A DNA stretch of 64,000 bases from assembly GCA_022606425.2 (NCBI GenBank), contig JAHDVF020001378.1, positions 101,297 through 165,296 of the forward strand, read 5' to 3'. The notes beneath the pieces are model-generated. The model ran no database searches and was not told the DNA's origin. It was given only the letters and a program-made list of their open reading frames with translations. Within the stretch, counting starts at the first letter, position 1. Every line of letters starts with the position of its first letter. Shown here one piece after another: positions 32,555 to 42,215 of the stretch. The DNA comes from Lepidostoma basale (Eukaryota > Arthropoda > Insecta > Trichoptera > Lepidostomatidae). Made by a program: the position numbers and the translations under genes.

Positions 32555-32715
32555 TGATTTGTATATTTAGTGTGCTTCTACTTGTGTTTATCGTCGACCG
32601 GTTTCGGCAGCTTGCTGCCATCTTCTTGTCTACGATAAACACAAGTAGAATCACACTACATAAATATAATAATAAAGAAATTTTGTGTCAACAATTTTTT
32701 TTGTTTTCATTATTT
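32555..32715. mobile_element. Foldback element, GGCAGC stem family
   Basis: Arms TATTTAGTGTGCTTCTACTT... and inverse. The minus motif 32596-32627 has stem GGCAGC-TT-GCTGCC, GAAAC, ACCGGT, C17, core AAGAAGA. The right arm lacks a motif. It sits directly at the broken end of the mariner element. Confidence 0.65.
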
Positions 32716-32749
32716 AGAAGTTTATTGTAAATAATGAAAATAAAAATTG

Positions 32750-32870
32750 TAATCAAATCTATTTAAAATCTATATTTCGTTAAAATCCACTAACGTTTGT
32801 GACTTCGACCAGTTTTGGCAGCTTTCTGCTATCTTATGGTCTAGTAGTCAGAACTCAGAAGAAGAAAGTC
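32750..32870 (-). repeat. Degenerate GGCAGC-family half-element
   Basis: CGACCAGTTTTGGCAGC then TTTCTGCTATCTTATGG. GAAAC is mutated to AAAAC. Confidence 0.45.
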
Positions 32871-32894
32871 AGGAAGGTGGCAGCGAGCAGCCGG

Positions 32895-33040
32895 TTTTTT
32901 TTAAGAAAATATATAGTATTTTTCTTAACATGTTTCGAAGGCTTACACCTTCATCATCGTTGAGAGAACGATATAAACTAACCATCATCTATTTCATAAA
33001 TCGTCATGGAATTTCACACTGTTAAAGCTTTAGGTTTATC
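32895..33040 (-). repeat. Half foldback element, ACATGT / GAAGG stem family
   Basis: Minus motif 32927-32960: core ACGATGA, T, stem II GAAGG/CCTTC with a 6-nt loop, GAAAC, ACATGT, T17. The downstream CATGGAATTTCACACTGTTA block matches the copies at 52330-52715. Confidence 0.6.
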
Positions 33041-33193
33041 TCAAATTAAAGTAGTTTATTATATATTCGCCTTAACTTTGTGTTGTGGATTCATTGAATT
33101 ATAAACATCACTAACTTTCAACAAAAAGTTCGCGTTGTTTACAAAGTTTAAAAACATTGTTCTACTAAACAAGTTTTTGACTATAGTTTTTAA

Positions 33194-33238
33194 CTCAAGG
33201 GCGCTGTGACAATCTCACATTGTCACAGCGCCCTTGAG
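33194..33238. repeat. 20-bp perfect inverted repeat
   Basis: CTCAAGGGCGCTGTGACAAT and its exact inverse flank a 5-nt loop. The right arm and flank (CAGCGCCCTTGAG, AAAACGGCGCTGTA) recur with changes at 49012-49060, so this is a dispersed element with a hairpin end. Confidence 0.7.
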
Positions 33239-33550
33239 GTGAGCTATTCACGAAAACGGCGCTGTACAAATTTGCTTAATTATTATATTATTATTATTAT
33301 GAATCTTCTATTTGTCAGAATTCACTCTTAGTTGTCTCCGTGTGTTTTGAATACACAACACCGTAACCCGCGGAATAAGTTAATTTAAAATTTAATGCAC
33401 AAGCTTTTGTGTCCGTTGACACTTAAGAACCGCCACTGACGGTGAGAGAATAATTGTTTCCAAAACAATCTTAAGTAGGATAACCACCGAATACATTTTA
33501 CGAATAGATTATAACACCCACAGAATCAGAACTAATTATTCCGACCGGTA

Positions 33551-33730
33551 TTACAGTTCGTATAATAGCAGCGGTATATCTTGTTCCTGGCTAAATTCAA
33601 ATGTCCACTTGTCAGCCGCCCTTTGTGCTGCGAGGTCCTCAGTTTCAATTAGACCTTTCTTGAATAATTCAATAGCACCCAAAGGACGTATGTAGTTCTC
33701 AGAATGCTCGCCAGTAGGAAAACCGGAGAC
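33551..33730 (-). CDS. Candidate last exon of an unrecognised host gene
   Basis: On the minus strand a frame opens exactly after an AG acceptor (33732-33731, preceded by TTTCTCCTTTGAAATT) and runs 59 codons to TAA. It starts VSGFPTGEHSENYIRPLGAI and ends DIPLLLYEL. An in-frame TAG overlaps the acceptor, as expected for intron sequence. Codon use and GC content differ clearly from the AT-rich surroundings, and no repeat in the window matches it. Phase 0 is assumed. I do not recognise the protein. Upstream exons were not found. An unknown transposon protein is the alternative. Confidence 0.5.
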   Translation of the reverse strand, partial: VSGFPTGEHSENYIRPLGAIELFKKGLIETEDLAAQRAADKWTFEFSQEQDIPLLLYEL

Positions 33731-33947
33731 CTAATTTCAAAGGAGAAATAAACACATTATAACGCCCCAGTCTTCTTGTTATTTTTCTTCCAAATGTTGT
33801 GACGCACTAACACCATATTTCGTAATTAATACGAATAACAAAATGTTTATTTCCTAAATGTTTTATTATATTTTAAGTGATATATGAATGAAATTTTCGG
33901 CTTTGTTTGGAGTTTAGCGTGTGTTCTGCCAGTTGCTAATTATGGCC

Positions 33948-34160
33948 TCGAAACTATATCATGGTTCTTTCCATGACCCAAAGAGCCATGGAAAGAACCT
34001 TGTTAGGAATAAGTCTAAGAGACAGAGTCAGAAACGATACGGTGAGTGAAAAAACAAAGGTCACTGGCATCATCCACCGGGTAGCGATTCTAAAGTGGCA
34101 ATGGGCAGGTCAAATGGACTAAAAGACTGCTGACTTATAGACCGTGGACGGCAAAGAGAA
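33948..34160 (+). pseudogene. RTE-like LINE family D, left piece
   Basis: Reads MERTLLGISLRDRVRNDTVS, then a VAILKWQWAGQ block, the family D C-terminal signature. Interrupted at about 34150 by a minus-strand LINE fragment; the right piece resumes near 34355. Confidence 0.65.
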
Positions 34161-34355
34161 GTGTAGCATTCTGCGGTATATCCACTTCTCGAACGCTTCT
34201 AACCGGTTATTTACATTCACTTTAAGGATCCAGGTTTCGCAACCATATAGTAGAACAGATCATATATAACATTTAATCATTTTTTGTCGGAATTTCAAGT
34301 TAAGATTATCGTTGCAAAATAATGTTCTCATCTTATTAAATGCAGCTCGTGCAAC
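34160..34355 (-). pseudogene. LINE (family E) fragment inside family D
   Basis: Minus-strand reading gives AFNKMRTLFCNDNLNLKFRQ, then CYIWSVLLYGCETWIL and EAFEKWIYRRML. This is the post-polymerase region of a different insect LINE type. Its opposite orientation and the resumption of family D after it suggest a nested insertion. Confidence 0.6.
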
Positions 34356-34500
34356 TCGACCGCAACAACGGTAGAAAGATGACCTGAACAGACATGTCGG
34401 AATAACCTGGATGCAGTCTGCACAAGACAGAGTGACGTGGAAGCAAATTGAGGAAGCCTTTGTCCAGGAGTGGACGGGAATAGGCTGAAGAAGAAGAATA
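34355..34500 (+). pseudogene. RTE-like LINE family D, right piece
   Basis: Reads ITWMQSAQDRVTWKQIEEAF, ends VQEWTGIG and stop, then a GAAGAAGAATAAGAAG tail. One in-frame stop lies upstream. Confidence 0.65.
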
Positions 34501-34534
34501 AGAAGAATTAATGACATTTTTCGCCTGTCTCATC

Positions 34535-34720
34535 ATTATCAGCTGTCCCTCGTGTCTGAGGAAGACTGTACTTCACGGCTGTGGGTCGGCAAATGGCTAA
34601 ATAGTCCGATTCTAGACCACACACCTTGTGGTATCTAGGACAGGATATTGAATGATGGGAAAAGACTGTAAAAGACAGATTAAGGTAGAGAATAACAGAA
34701 CATAAAAGCATACGGGACTT
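34535..34720. repeat. Probable LINE-derived repeat
   Basis: GTCCCTCGTGTCTGAGGAAG and TTCACGGCTGTGGGTCGG look like transposon 3' non-coding sequence. No second copy is visible here, so the call rests on general familiarity. Confidence 0.3.
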
Positions 34721-34734
34721 TTTTTCGGGCATAA

Positions 34735-35460
34735 GACATCAAATGTATATCAAATCAAATCACATCAGTTAACTCAAAAGACATTACAAACCGCAAAATG
34801 TTTAAGGCGTTTAAATATTGACGTTTAAGACGTTTCCCTTGTGTCAGTTGAGAGTACATTATTTTCCTTGGGAGTCTTACCTCAGGCATATTTTAACGTA
34901 ATTCTATTTAACATAATTAAAGTAATATTATGATTTCATTTACGCCGAAAGGTTACCCCGACTTTTTTTTCTAAAATAATGTATATACGAGTACAAGTAA
35001 TAAAATACAAATGTTGAACTCCGAAAAAAATAGTGATTTTCTACATAAACAGAATTGTGTTGTTCCTACATAACTGTTTACCATTAAATGTGACCTCAAT
35101 CAATCAAGAGATTTCCTGAATATTGTATTTTCGTTTCTCTCTGAACTTATGTAATATTATAATATATCACACAAACCAAAAAAACAAACTTTTCCCTTTC
35201 TTTGAAGACCCTTATCAACTGTCAAATGTGTCACAGATCGGGTATTGTTATCTTAAAATTGATATTTTATGTGCGTGCCTTTATCAAATTAGTTTCTTCG
35301 TCTTATTTTAGACTTGACATTTCACAGTATTCTGTCTGTTTATTTGCTTTCTATCATAAAAATTGAATTAAAAAACCACTCTTTCATTTTATTTATTATT
35401 GACACTAATGTCGAAGATAATGTAACTTTTAGATGGTTAAACATTATTTTATTGTCTCCC
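34735..35460. other. No feature recognised
   Basis: AT-rich; only short overlapping ORFs. Confidence 0.4.
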
Positions 35461-35464
35461 CGGT

Positions 35465-35635
35465 TATTTTTCTTCTTCTTCTTTGATGGCCCTACAGCCC
35501 ATATTGAGCCATAGCCTCCATTATTCCTCGCCTCCAACTCCTCCTGTCCTCTGCTTCGACCCTCAAACTTGACACTCAACAATTTCCTTTCCCATCGAAT
35601 ATTTGGTCATCGACCTTCTACGTCTTCTACCACCT
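35465..35635 (-). repeat. LINE 3' non-coding remnant
   Basis: CTTCTTCTTCTTTGATGGCC followed by CTACAGCCCATATTGAGCC is a terminus of a type recalled from invertebrate LINE families. Single copy in this window. Confidence 0.4.
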
Positions 35636-35815
35636 GGAAAGAACAGGAACTGGAAGACCGAGAAAAACGTGTCACGATCAAATAAATCAAATATTGAATG
35701 TCGGCCACGTGAGGAGTCAGAGATATCGACGTGCGTGCATGATACGATGTATGAATATTGAGGAATCGAGTGAAATATGTCAGGAAAGAAAAGTGTGGTA
35801 GTTAGTTAGTTACTA
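35636..35815 (+). mobile_element. LINE family A, internally deleted
   Basis: Contains GACCGAGAAAAACGTGTCAC and the AATATTGAATGTCGGCCACG block. It then jumps from AGAAAAGTGTGG straight to a GTTAGTTAGTTA tail, missing about 40 bp of the usual end. Confidence 0.75.
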
Positions 35816-35905
35816 GAACCAGCATTAGATGGCGAAACATGTCATTACATCTAAAAAAATAAAACTCTACAAAACAGACGGTTTCATTCAAATTAACTTC
35901 TACGA
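35816..35905 (+). repeat. Right half of ACATGT foldback family
   Basis: GATGGCGAAACATGTCATTA and the terminus AAAACAGACGGTTTCATTCA. The CTGATGA part is missing. Confidence 0.5.
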
Positions 35906-36394
35906 TCTTATTTAGTTGCTACATTAAAGCAGTATTCATGAATTCCTAGCTTGAATACAGCTGAAAGGTAGCAGATACTCTCGCAATGTTTTGAGAGTAG
36001 CTTTATTTTAAATATGCCAAATCATTATCGAATTCCCCTTTGAATATGTTTTAGTCACACTCTACGTAAATAAGGTATCCGACCTACTTCCCAACTTCTT
36101 GCCCTGCTCTAACTTCAAATTGATTAGTCCTCGGAACCATCAATCTGATCGTATAGTCATACTAAATAGTACGTTCCTTTGTTGGCTGATTATCCCTGCG
36201 AGCATTTAAGTAAAAACAACATCAAATCGATAGTGGGAAGGAGCACCAAGGATGTACGTACTAAGTTCTCTCTATGTGTCTGTTCGGATACGCCACGCGT
36301 CGGCCTAATTGCAAAAAAAGAATACAGATGACTCCAAGATGGTGGAAACCGAAAACCAATTATGTCCCTCGCAGGTAAAGTAATGTAAGTCGTG

Positions 36395-36530
36395 TTTATT
36401 GATTCTTGAACAGTGGTGTAAAACTCCTTATTGATGGTTGAGGGATTAATTTTGTAAAACTTCATTATTATTTTATAATAGTAAACACGATTGTTCAGTG
36501 GTTTTACTTGGATTTAATTCAAATTCATAA
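36395..36530. repeat. Half foldback element, ACAAATTTGT family
   Basis: The AGTAAACACGATTGTTCAGT and GGTTTTACTTGGATTTAATT arm matches 14430 and 49722. The ribozyme-bearing centre is absent. Confidence 0.5.
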
Positions 36531-37145
36531 TGAATTGTTACTAGGTACATAGCTCAACCTAAATTACTTAGTAATGTTACTGTTAAACATTATATATTGA
36601 CTCTCATAAATTCCTAGTAATTCAATTTAAATTTAAATGTTACTTTTTATTATTATGTATTGAACTTCAAAAATTCCTAGAAATTCAGTTGTAATGTTAC
36701 TGTTTTTTATAATGTATTGAACCTTCAAAATTCCTAAAAATTCCGTTTGAATGTTACTGTTTATTATAAATTATTGAACCTCAAAAATTCTTAGAAATTC
36801 AGTTGTGATGTTACTATTTATTATAATGTAGAGAACCTCAAAAATTCCTGGAAATTTAGTTGTGTGTTACTGTTTATTATAATGTAACGGTATAGAACCT
36901 CAAAAATTCCTAGAAATTCAGTTGTAATGTTACTGTTTATTATTATGTATTGAACCTCAAAACTTCCTAGAAATTCAGTTGTAATGTTACTGTATAGTAT
37001 AATGTATTGAACCTCAAAAATTCCTATAAATTCGGTTGTAATGTAACTGTTTATTATTATGTATTGAACCACAAAAATTCCTAGTAATTCTGGTGTAAAT
37101 TTAAATATTACTATTTATTATTATGTATTGAACCTCAACAATTCT
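36525..37145. repeat. Minisatellite, ~58-62 bp unit, about 10 copies
   Basis: Units contain ATTGAACCTCAAAAATTCCT, AGAAATTCAGTTGTAATG and TTACTGTTTATTATAATG. Copies diverge by point changes and small indels. It begins at the edge of a foldback half-element and ends at an S2 SINE fragment. Confidence 0.85.
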
Positions 37146-37205
37146 TTTTTCATGATAATGAGCTATTTTCTTTTTACATTGAAAATCGTAAAAAAAATAC
37201 ATATT
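37143..37205 (+). mobile_element. SINE S2 3' fragment
   Basis: CATGATAATGAGCTATTTTC and TTACATTGAAAATCGTAAAA match the S2 body. The head is missing. Confidence 0.6.
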
Positions 37206-37610
37206 TAAAATATGTACAATTTTATATATCTACATATGTACACCGAAGAGACCGGTTTGCTCTTATTAAACCACGGAATGAAAGTAAATATCGTCAATGA
37301 AAGGTTGCTAAACTATTGGAATGTGTATTCCTATAATATTAATTTAACCCTGTCTTAAAATCAATATTTGTATTATTCTACTTCAACCGATTTGAAGGAA
37401 CCAACCGAATATCCATGAACCATAAAATTTGTAGAATTAGGTAAAACGAATAATTGAAAATTGGCCTGCGTTTATTTGTTCAGTATAAATCAATTATATC
37501 AGATTTGAAAGCTTCTTCAAATTGATTTTAACGTTATCTCTATTTACGTTTTGGGATTACGTTCTTACACTACACTTTATTTTCACATCACTAACAATTC
37601 ACTGGTTTGA
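37206..37610. other. No feature recognised
   Basis: Unique-looking AT-rich DNA before the minisatellite. GAGACCGGTTTGCTC near 37249 is a lone ACCGGT site without the ribozyme context. Confidence 0.35.
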
Positions 37611-37611
37611 A

Positions 37612-38338
37612 TAGGAACCGAAGAATGATCCACAAAATGATCCTAAGAACGAGTATAAGAATGGTCATAAGAATAATCCTTAGAATGATCCTATGAAGGA
37701 TCACAAGGATGATCCTAAGAATGATCATAAGAATGATCCTAAGAAGGATCCTATGAATGATCCTAAGAATGAGTATAAGAATAATCATAAGAATAATCCT
37801 TAGAATGATCCTATGAAGGATCATAAGGATGATCCTAAAAATGATCATAAGAATGATCATATGAATGATCATAAGAATGATCATATGAATGATCATAAGA
37901 ATGATAATATGAATGATCATAAGAATGATCATATGAATGATCATAAGAATGATCATATGAATGATCATAAGAATGATCATATGAATGATCATAAGAATGA
38001 TCATATGAATGATCATAAGAATGATCATATGAATGATCATAAGAATGATCATATGAATGATCATAAGAATGATCAAAAGAAAGATCATAAGAATGATCAT
38101 AAGAATGATCCTAAGAATGATCATAAGAATCATCCTAAGAATGATCATTAGAATGCTAATAAGAATGATCCTAAGAATGATCATATGAATGATCCTAAGA
38201 ATGATCACATGAATGATTCTATATGAATGATTTAATGAATGATCCTAAGAGTGATCCGAAGAATGATCCTATGAATGAGCATAAGAATGATCCTTAGAAT
38301 GATCCTATGAATGATCAAAAGAATGATTTTATGATGTA
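37612..38338. repeat. 12-bp minisatellite (GATCATAAGAAT type)
   Basis: About 60 tandem 12-mers. In the core (37840-38080) two variants, ATGATCATAAGA and ATGATCATATGA, alternate as a 24-bp higher-order unit; the edges are more mixed. Because 12 is a multiple of 3, frames stay open on both strands: 112 codons of N-D-H-K/M repeats (+) and 205 codons of I-I-L/H-M repeats (-). These are most likely by-products of the repeat, not genes. Every unit carries a GATC site. Confidence 0.93.
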
Positions 38339-38424
38339 ATGTTACCATTACGATTTCTTCGGCCACTGTATTCGCGCCTAACTCTGTAGCTCCCCAGTTA
38401 AGTACCTCTTCGAAATTTATTTCC

Positions 38425-38760
38425 AACTATCCCCTGTTAGCGAAATACAGCAACATCGCGTTATTCCAAAGACGCATTTCCGGTTTGAGAACACTGTTTT
38501 TTCTACCCCCTGCACCGAGCGCCAGAAGCCGCCCCACTTCACTCCAGTCCGTCTTGTAAGCAGGCCGCTTATCTTGTGTTTCGTGTCGCCATGGCCAGTA
38601 CCAGTACCGCCACGATGTAGGATAAACGTTAATCCGTTTCCACCCGGCTGGACCAGCAATGGTTCAGCCTCTCTCCCATCATATTGTTTAAAGGTACGCG
38701 TCCTGGGACCCATCTCTCATGCAACCAACAACAGATCATCAGACCTACAAAAAGAATAAA
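38425..38760. other. GC-richer unique block, origin unknown
   Basis: Clearly more GC-rich than its flanks, with a 98-codon minus ORF (38417-38713) and a 61-codon plus ORF. No domain or second copy was recognised. It could be a transposon fragment or host exon. Confidence 0.3.
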
Positions 38761-38859
38761 TAGAAGAAGAAAACGTAATATACTGTCACTATGTGGAGAA
38801 GAACCTACTCGTATAATAAATAATCTTCAAAACATGTTATATTGAATAATCTATATTAT

Positions 38860-39095
38860 GAATGTTGTCAAAAAAAAAAAACTAAGACGGCGGAGCATAG
38901 TGTTATTGTACCAACGCCTCTGTATGGAAGTGAAGCATGGAACTGGCACAAAAATTATGAAAGCAGAATCAGTGCGTTAGAAATGAGATCTCTCAGACGA
39001 ATGAGCCTTAAATCTGTTTTCTGATTGAGTGTCAGAAGAAAATATAAGAAGTGAATATAATACGAATGAATATCATGAATATTATGAACAAAATA
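38860..39095 (+). mobile_element. LINE family A internal fragment
   Basis: Reads LYGSEAWNWHKNYESRISAL, then EMRSLRRMSLKSVF and a stop. It is cut before the 3' end, unlike most copies here. Confidence 0.75.
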
Positions 39096-39349
39096 TTTAA
39101 AGTTTCAAATAAAATCAAAATATATCATTTCAATAAAATAAATTAAAAATGGTCATTTAAATAACTACAAAACAGACGTTTGTCATGGTACTAATTACTT
39201 TCAACGTTTTAAATACATTCGTTGGATTAAATAAAATAATTGTAATTTAAATTCGCACTAACGATATGAGTGAGAGACGAAATTTATTTCTGAACATCAA
39301 TCTTCAAACTGTAAATATCCATTCCCTCGTTCCAATACATCACGTTATT

Positions 39350-39363
39350 ACCCCCCCCCCCCC
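39350..39363. repeat. Poly-C tract, 13-14 nt
   Basis: An uninterrupted C run in AT-rich DNA. The exact length is prone to sequencing error. Confidence 0.8.
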
Positions 39364-40335
39364 TTCACGATTTAAAAATCGAACTCTGTAAGTCCCGAAG
39401 CATCGGAGGGATTCCCGCCAAATCATTAGGGCGTGAATAAGTAGGTACCTTATATCGAATATTTAGATGTTCCCATTGCCGGCGTATCGGCGAAAGTGTA
39501 ATCCAGAGAAATGGCAACACTTTATTCGATTGAATCGCTTCTGGGCGTTTTAATTTTAGAACGTTTCAGCATTTTGTTCTACGGATCATTCAAATTTGAT
39601 TTTAGATCTTTTTTAATAAAGAATATATTAACATGCTGACGTACTCACCTTTTCTTATGAACATTGAAGCAATTCGAATAAATAAATCAAAAATTATTCG
39701 TTTCATTAACTTATCGGCTTAACATTGATTTGATCCAAGTATGTATACGTTAGGTCATCATTTATAAGATTTTCTCTGATAATTAAAAGCTTCAAGTTTT
39801 GCATCCTGCTGGTATCGTTTTTGTTCAGGTTTTTGTTTTGTATCTTATTTATTTATTTTCACATCTTAGTTTATTTATGTTAGTCGGATAATTCAAAATC
39901 GTATTGCAGTTCATATTCACTATATTTCAGCATGCATAGCGTTGGCCAGGAAAGCGTCAATTCAGAGATTTGCGGCCTAATGAAAAATAAGTGATCCCAT
40001 TCGGTTCTGTGCAAGGCCTTTCCTTGTTGCCGTCTCTCGTTCTCCACCTAAGACTCCGGCCTTTGTCCAAAGCCACCCTTGACCCCTTCACGCTCCTCCC
40101 TATCCGGGTAGTCAGGTCCAAATTTCGGACTCACTCTACCACATCTTCCAAGAAATACTCATCTCTCCATCCAACAATATCCAACCTCAACATCCAAGAA
40201 AGAAATTTCCGAAATGTGGAGGAAGAATAAATTTCGGGCTGGAACTCCCGAGAAGACGATATCCACAGTAAAAACAGGCGCGTATTCGAATGCAACATTG
40301 TGTCTGAATCTAAAAGCAATCATTAAATAACTTTC
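39364..40335. other. No confident gene
   Basis: Two overlapping short ORFs at 39991-40230 (+) and 40131-40319 (-) lie in a GC-richer patch (40000-40260) with no recognised domain. The remainder is unremarkable. Confidence 0.35.
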
Positions 40336-40339
40336 GGAG

Positions 40340-40490
40340 ATTTACTTATTTAAAATTCACTCATGTTTGTGTCTTCGACCGGTTTCGGCAACTCTCTGCC
40401 ATCTGCTAGTCTTGTCACCAGAAGATGGCAACGAATCAGCGAAACCGGTCAAAGACAGAAACATTATTGAATTTTAACGATATATACATA
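40340..40490. mobile_element. Foldback element, GGCAGC / ACCGGT family, two motifs
   Basis: Mirror motifs at 40377-40408 (-) and 40419-40450 (+). The right has core CAGAAGA (only U4 changed), T, a weakened stem, GAAAC, ACCGGT, C. The left has core TAGCAGA and stem GGCA/TGCC. Confidence 0.65.
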
Positions 40491-40514
40491 CATTAAAAAA
40501 ATATATGTATTATA

Positions 40515-40715
40515 TTATTATCATTATTATTTATTCTTGAATCGCTTTTTAAATCATGACAGCATGAGCCAAATCGATGTAAAGGGTATTATAGCTATCA
40601 TAATGATTCTTGTGACATGTGATATGTAGCTGATTTATTGCCATTTTTAATTTCACGTGAATTCTACACCAGACCACAGACGGTGTTACAATCACACTGC
40701 CATTCTAACATTTTT
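40515..40715 (-). mobile_element. SINE S1 long subtype, minus
   Basis: Starts with an ATTATTATT-type tail (reversed), GAGCCAAATCGATGTAAAGG, and runs to CAATCACACTGCCAT. The tRNA-like head is missing. Confidence 0.75.
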
Positions 40716-40837
40716 ATTTTCATTATGTTGAATGATTTTAATTGTGTGAATAAAAATCTTCTAAATCTCTCAAAATTAGAATCGAATTAATAATAAATGA
40801 AAAAAAAAGAGTAATAAATTCATTAATAACATCGGGA

Positions 40838-40965
40838 GATGCTTATTGGTAGCGATTAGGTTCGCGACCCATCACAACGCGTCTCCCGTGGGAGGCGAAA
40901 AGAGAAGTATGGAATGCCGCATCTGTTCGGAGAGACGGCGTGATGGTTAGTTAGTTAGTTAGTCT
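40838..40965 (+). mobile_element. Element family B, short copy
   Basis: GGGAGATGCTTATTGGTAGC, CAACGCGTCTCCCGTGG, a deletion, then GGAGAGACGGCGTGATGG and a GTTAGTTAGTTAGT tail. Confidence 0.72.
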
Positions 40966-41089
40966 TTTATATTATTTATTAAGTTTAATTTCTATTGATT
41001 TTTAGATTCGATCGGTTTCTTCTGGTATAGTATAAAGTATTTTTTTCCTTATTTACAATGGACATCTACCTAAAAACTACAATTAACAT

Positions 41090-41345
41090 CGTTAATTTAA
41101 CATTTATGATAAGCGATACCGAAGATATTGTCAGATGGGGCAGGAAAAGAAGACGCTTCTGGCGAGACCACGTAGAACGAATGAGCGACGATAGACTCCC
41201 CCAAGCAGCCGCAAACAACGTGCCAATGGGAACTCGCCAACCCGGAAGACCTGCGAAGAGATGGCGGGACAGTTGGAGTTCTATGTCCCAGAAGACCTCG
41301 ACGCCATAAAAACAGATCCACAGATCTATTAAAAGAGGAAGAATT
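41090..41345 (+). pseudogene. LINE family C C-terminal fragment
   Basis: Open frame with TEDIVRWGRKRRRFWRDHVE, then RQPGRPAKRWRDSWSSMSQK. Identical in layout to the end of the 42153 ORF. Then the family 3' end ACAGATCTATTAAAAGAGGA. 5'-truncated. Confidence 0.75.
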
Positions 41346-42107
41346 TAACATTTGTTTTCGTGTTGCTTTGTTATTCAAGATGTTTTATTTTTATATTAAA
41401 ATTCAACTTAAAACGAATACGAAGTATTACAAAAAACGAATTGGATTGTTTGAATTAAAACAAAACTACTTCATATTAAATTTTCGCGTATTTATTCAAG
41501 ACAAGTTTAAGGACACTCCTATAACATTACTTGAAAATAAATTAATTTGCGAATTTGTCTCGTTCCCCGTACGAGAAATCAAATTACATTGGAAGAATGG
41601 TAGCGAATAACAAAGAGAGAAAAAGTTACAGTAAACGTCAGAACTAATAACAATCTGAGGAGAATCGTGTGACGTGTGACAGAAGTGACAGGGCTAAGAT
41701 TGGAGAACTTTTAGTGAGAAGAAAAATGAAGAAACCTACACTCATCGCAGAAGAAACTTTTAATAAGTTTGCTCGAACAAGTCATCATGAAAATATGCAC
41801 GTTTTAATGATGCCCAACGAAATAATTGTACGTTGAAGAATATTCAAACTTTCCCAAACTTTTGTTTTTTTGTTTCTTCAAAAATTCAAGTACTTTATAG
41901 TGACGAAAGCTTTCGCTTTCCAGAAGTTTAATTTTCAATATTTGTGACATATATATATTTGCCTTGTTATAAGCACAATGTATTATTTATTGTAACTTGT
42001 TTGATTGTCCCCTAGCTTGTTAAAACTTCTAGAAATTCGGTATTTATTTTAAAATTAACAATGTTGAACTTGGTTGAACTTGATAATAAGGATAAATATG
42101 AGTCTTC
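41346..42107. other. No confident gene
   Basis: One 80-codon ORF at 41368-41610 with AT-driven composition (K, N, I, F). Nothing else recognised. Confidence 0.35.
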
Positions 42108-42215
42108 TTCTTCTTCTTCTTTTGATAGATCTGACGATCTGTGACACAGAAATCATATCTCGTCGGATGATGAGATCCAGCTGTCCCTCCATCTCTTAGG
42201 CGGTCTTCCAGGTGG
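42108..42215 (-). mobile_element. LINE family C 3' untranslated end
   Basis: Downstream end of the minus-strand LINE: CTGGATCTCATCATCCGACG, ACAGATCGTCAGATCTATC and an AAGAAGAAGAAGAAG tail. Matches 29702-29797. Confidence 0.75.

Noticed and set aside
37591..38208. 205-codon minus ORF as a membrane protein (Ile/Leu/Met repeats)
   Set aside because: It is the reading of a 12-bp satellite; the opposite strand is also open.
37612..38338. CRISPR array
   Set aside because: The repeats are contiguous 12-mers with no unique spacers, and the genome looks eukaryotic.
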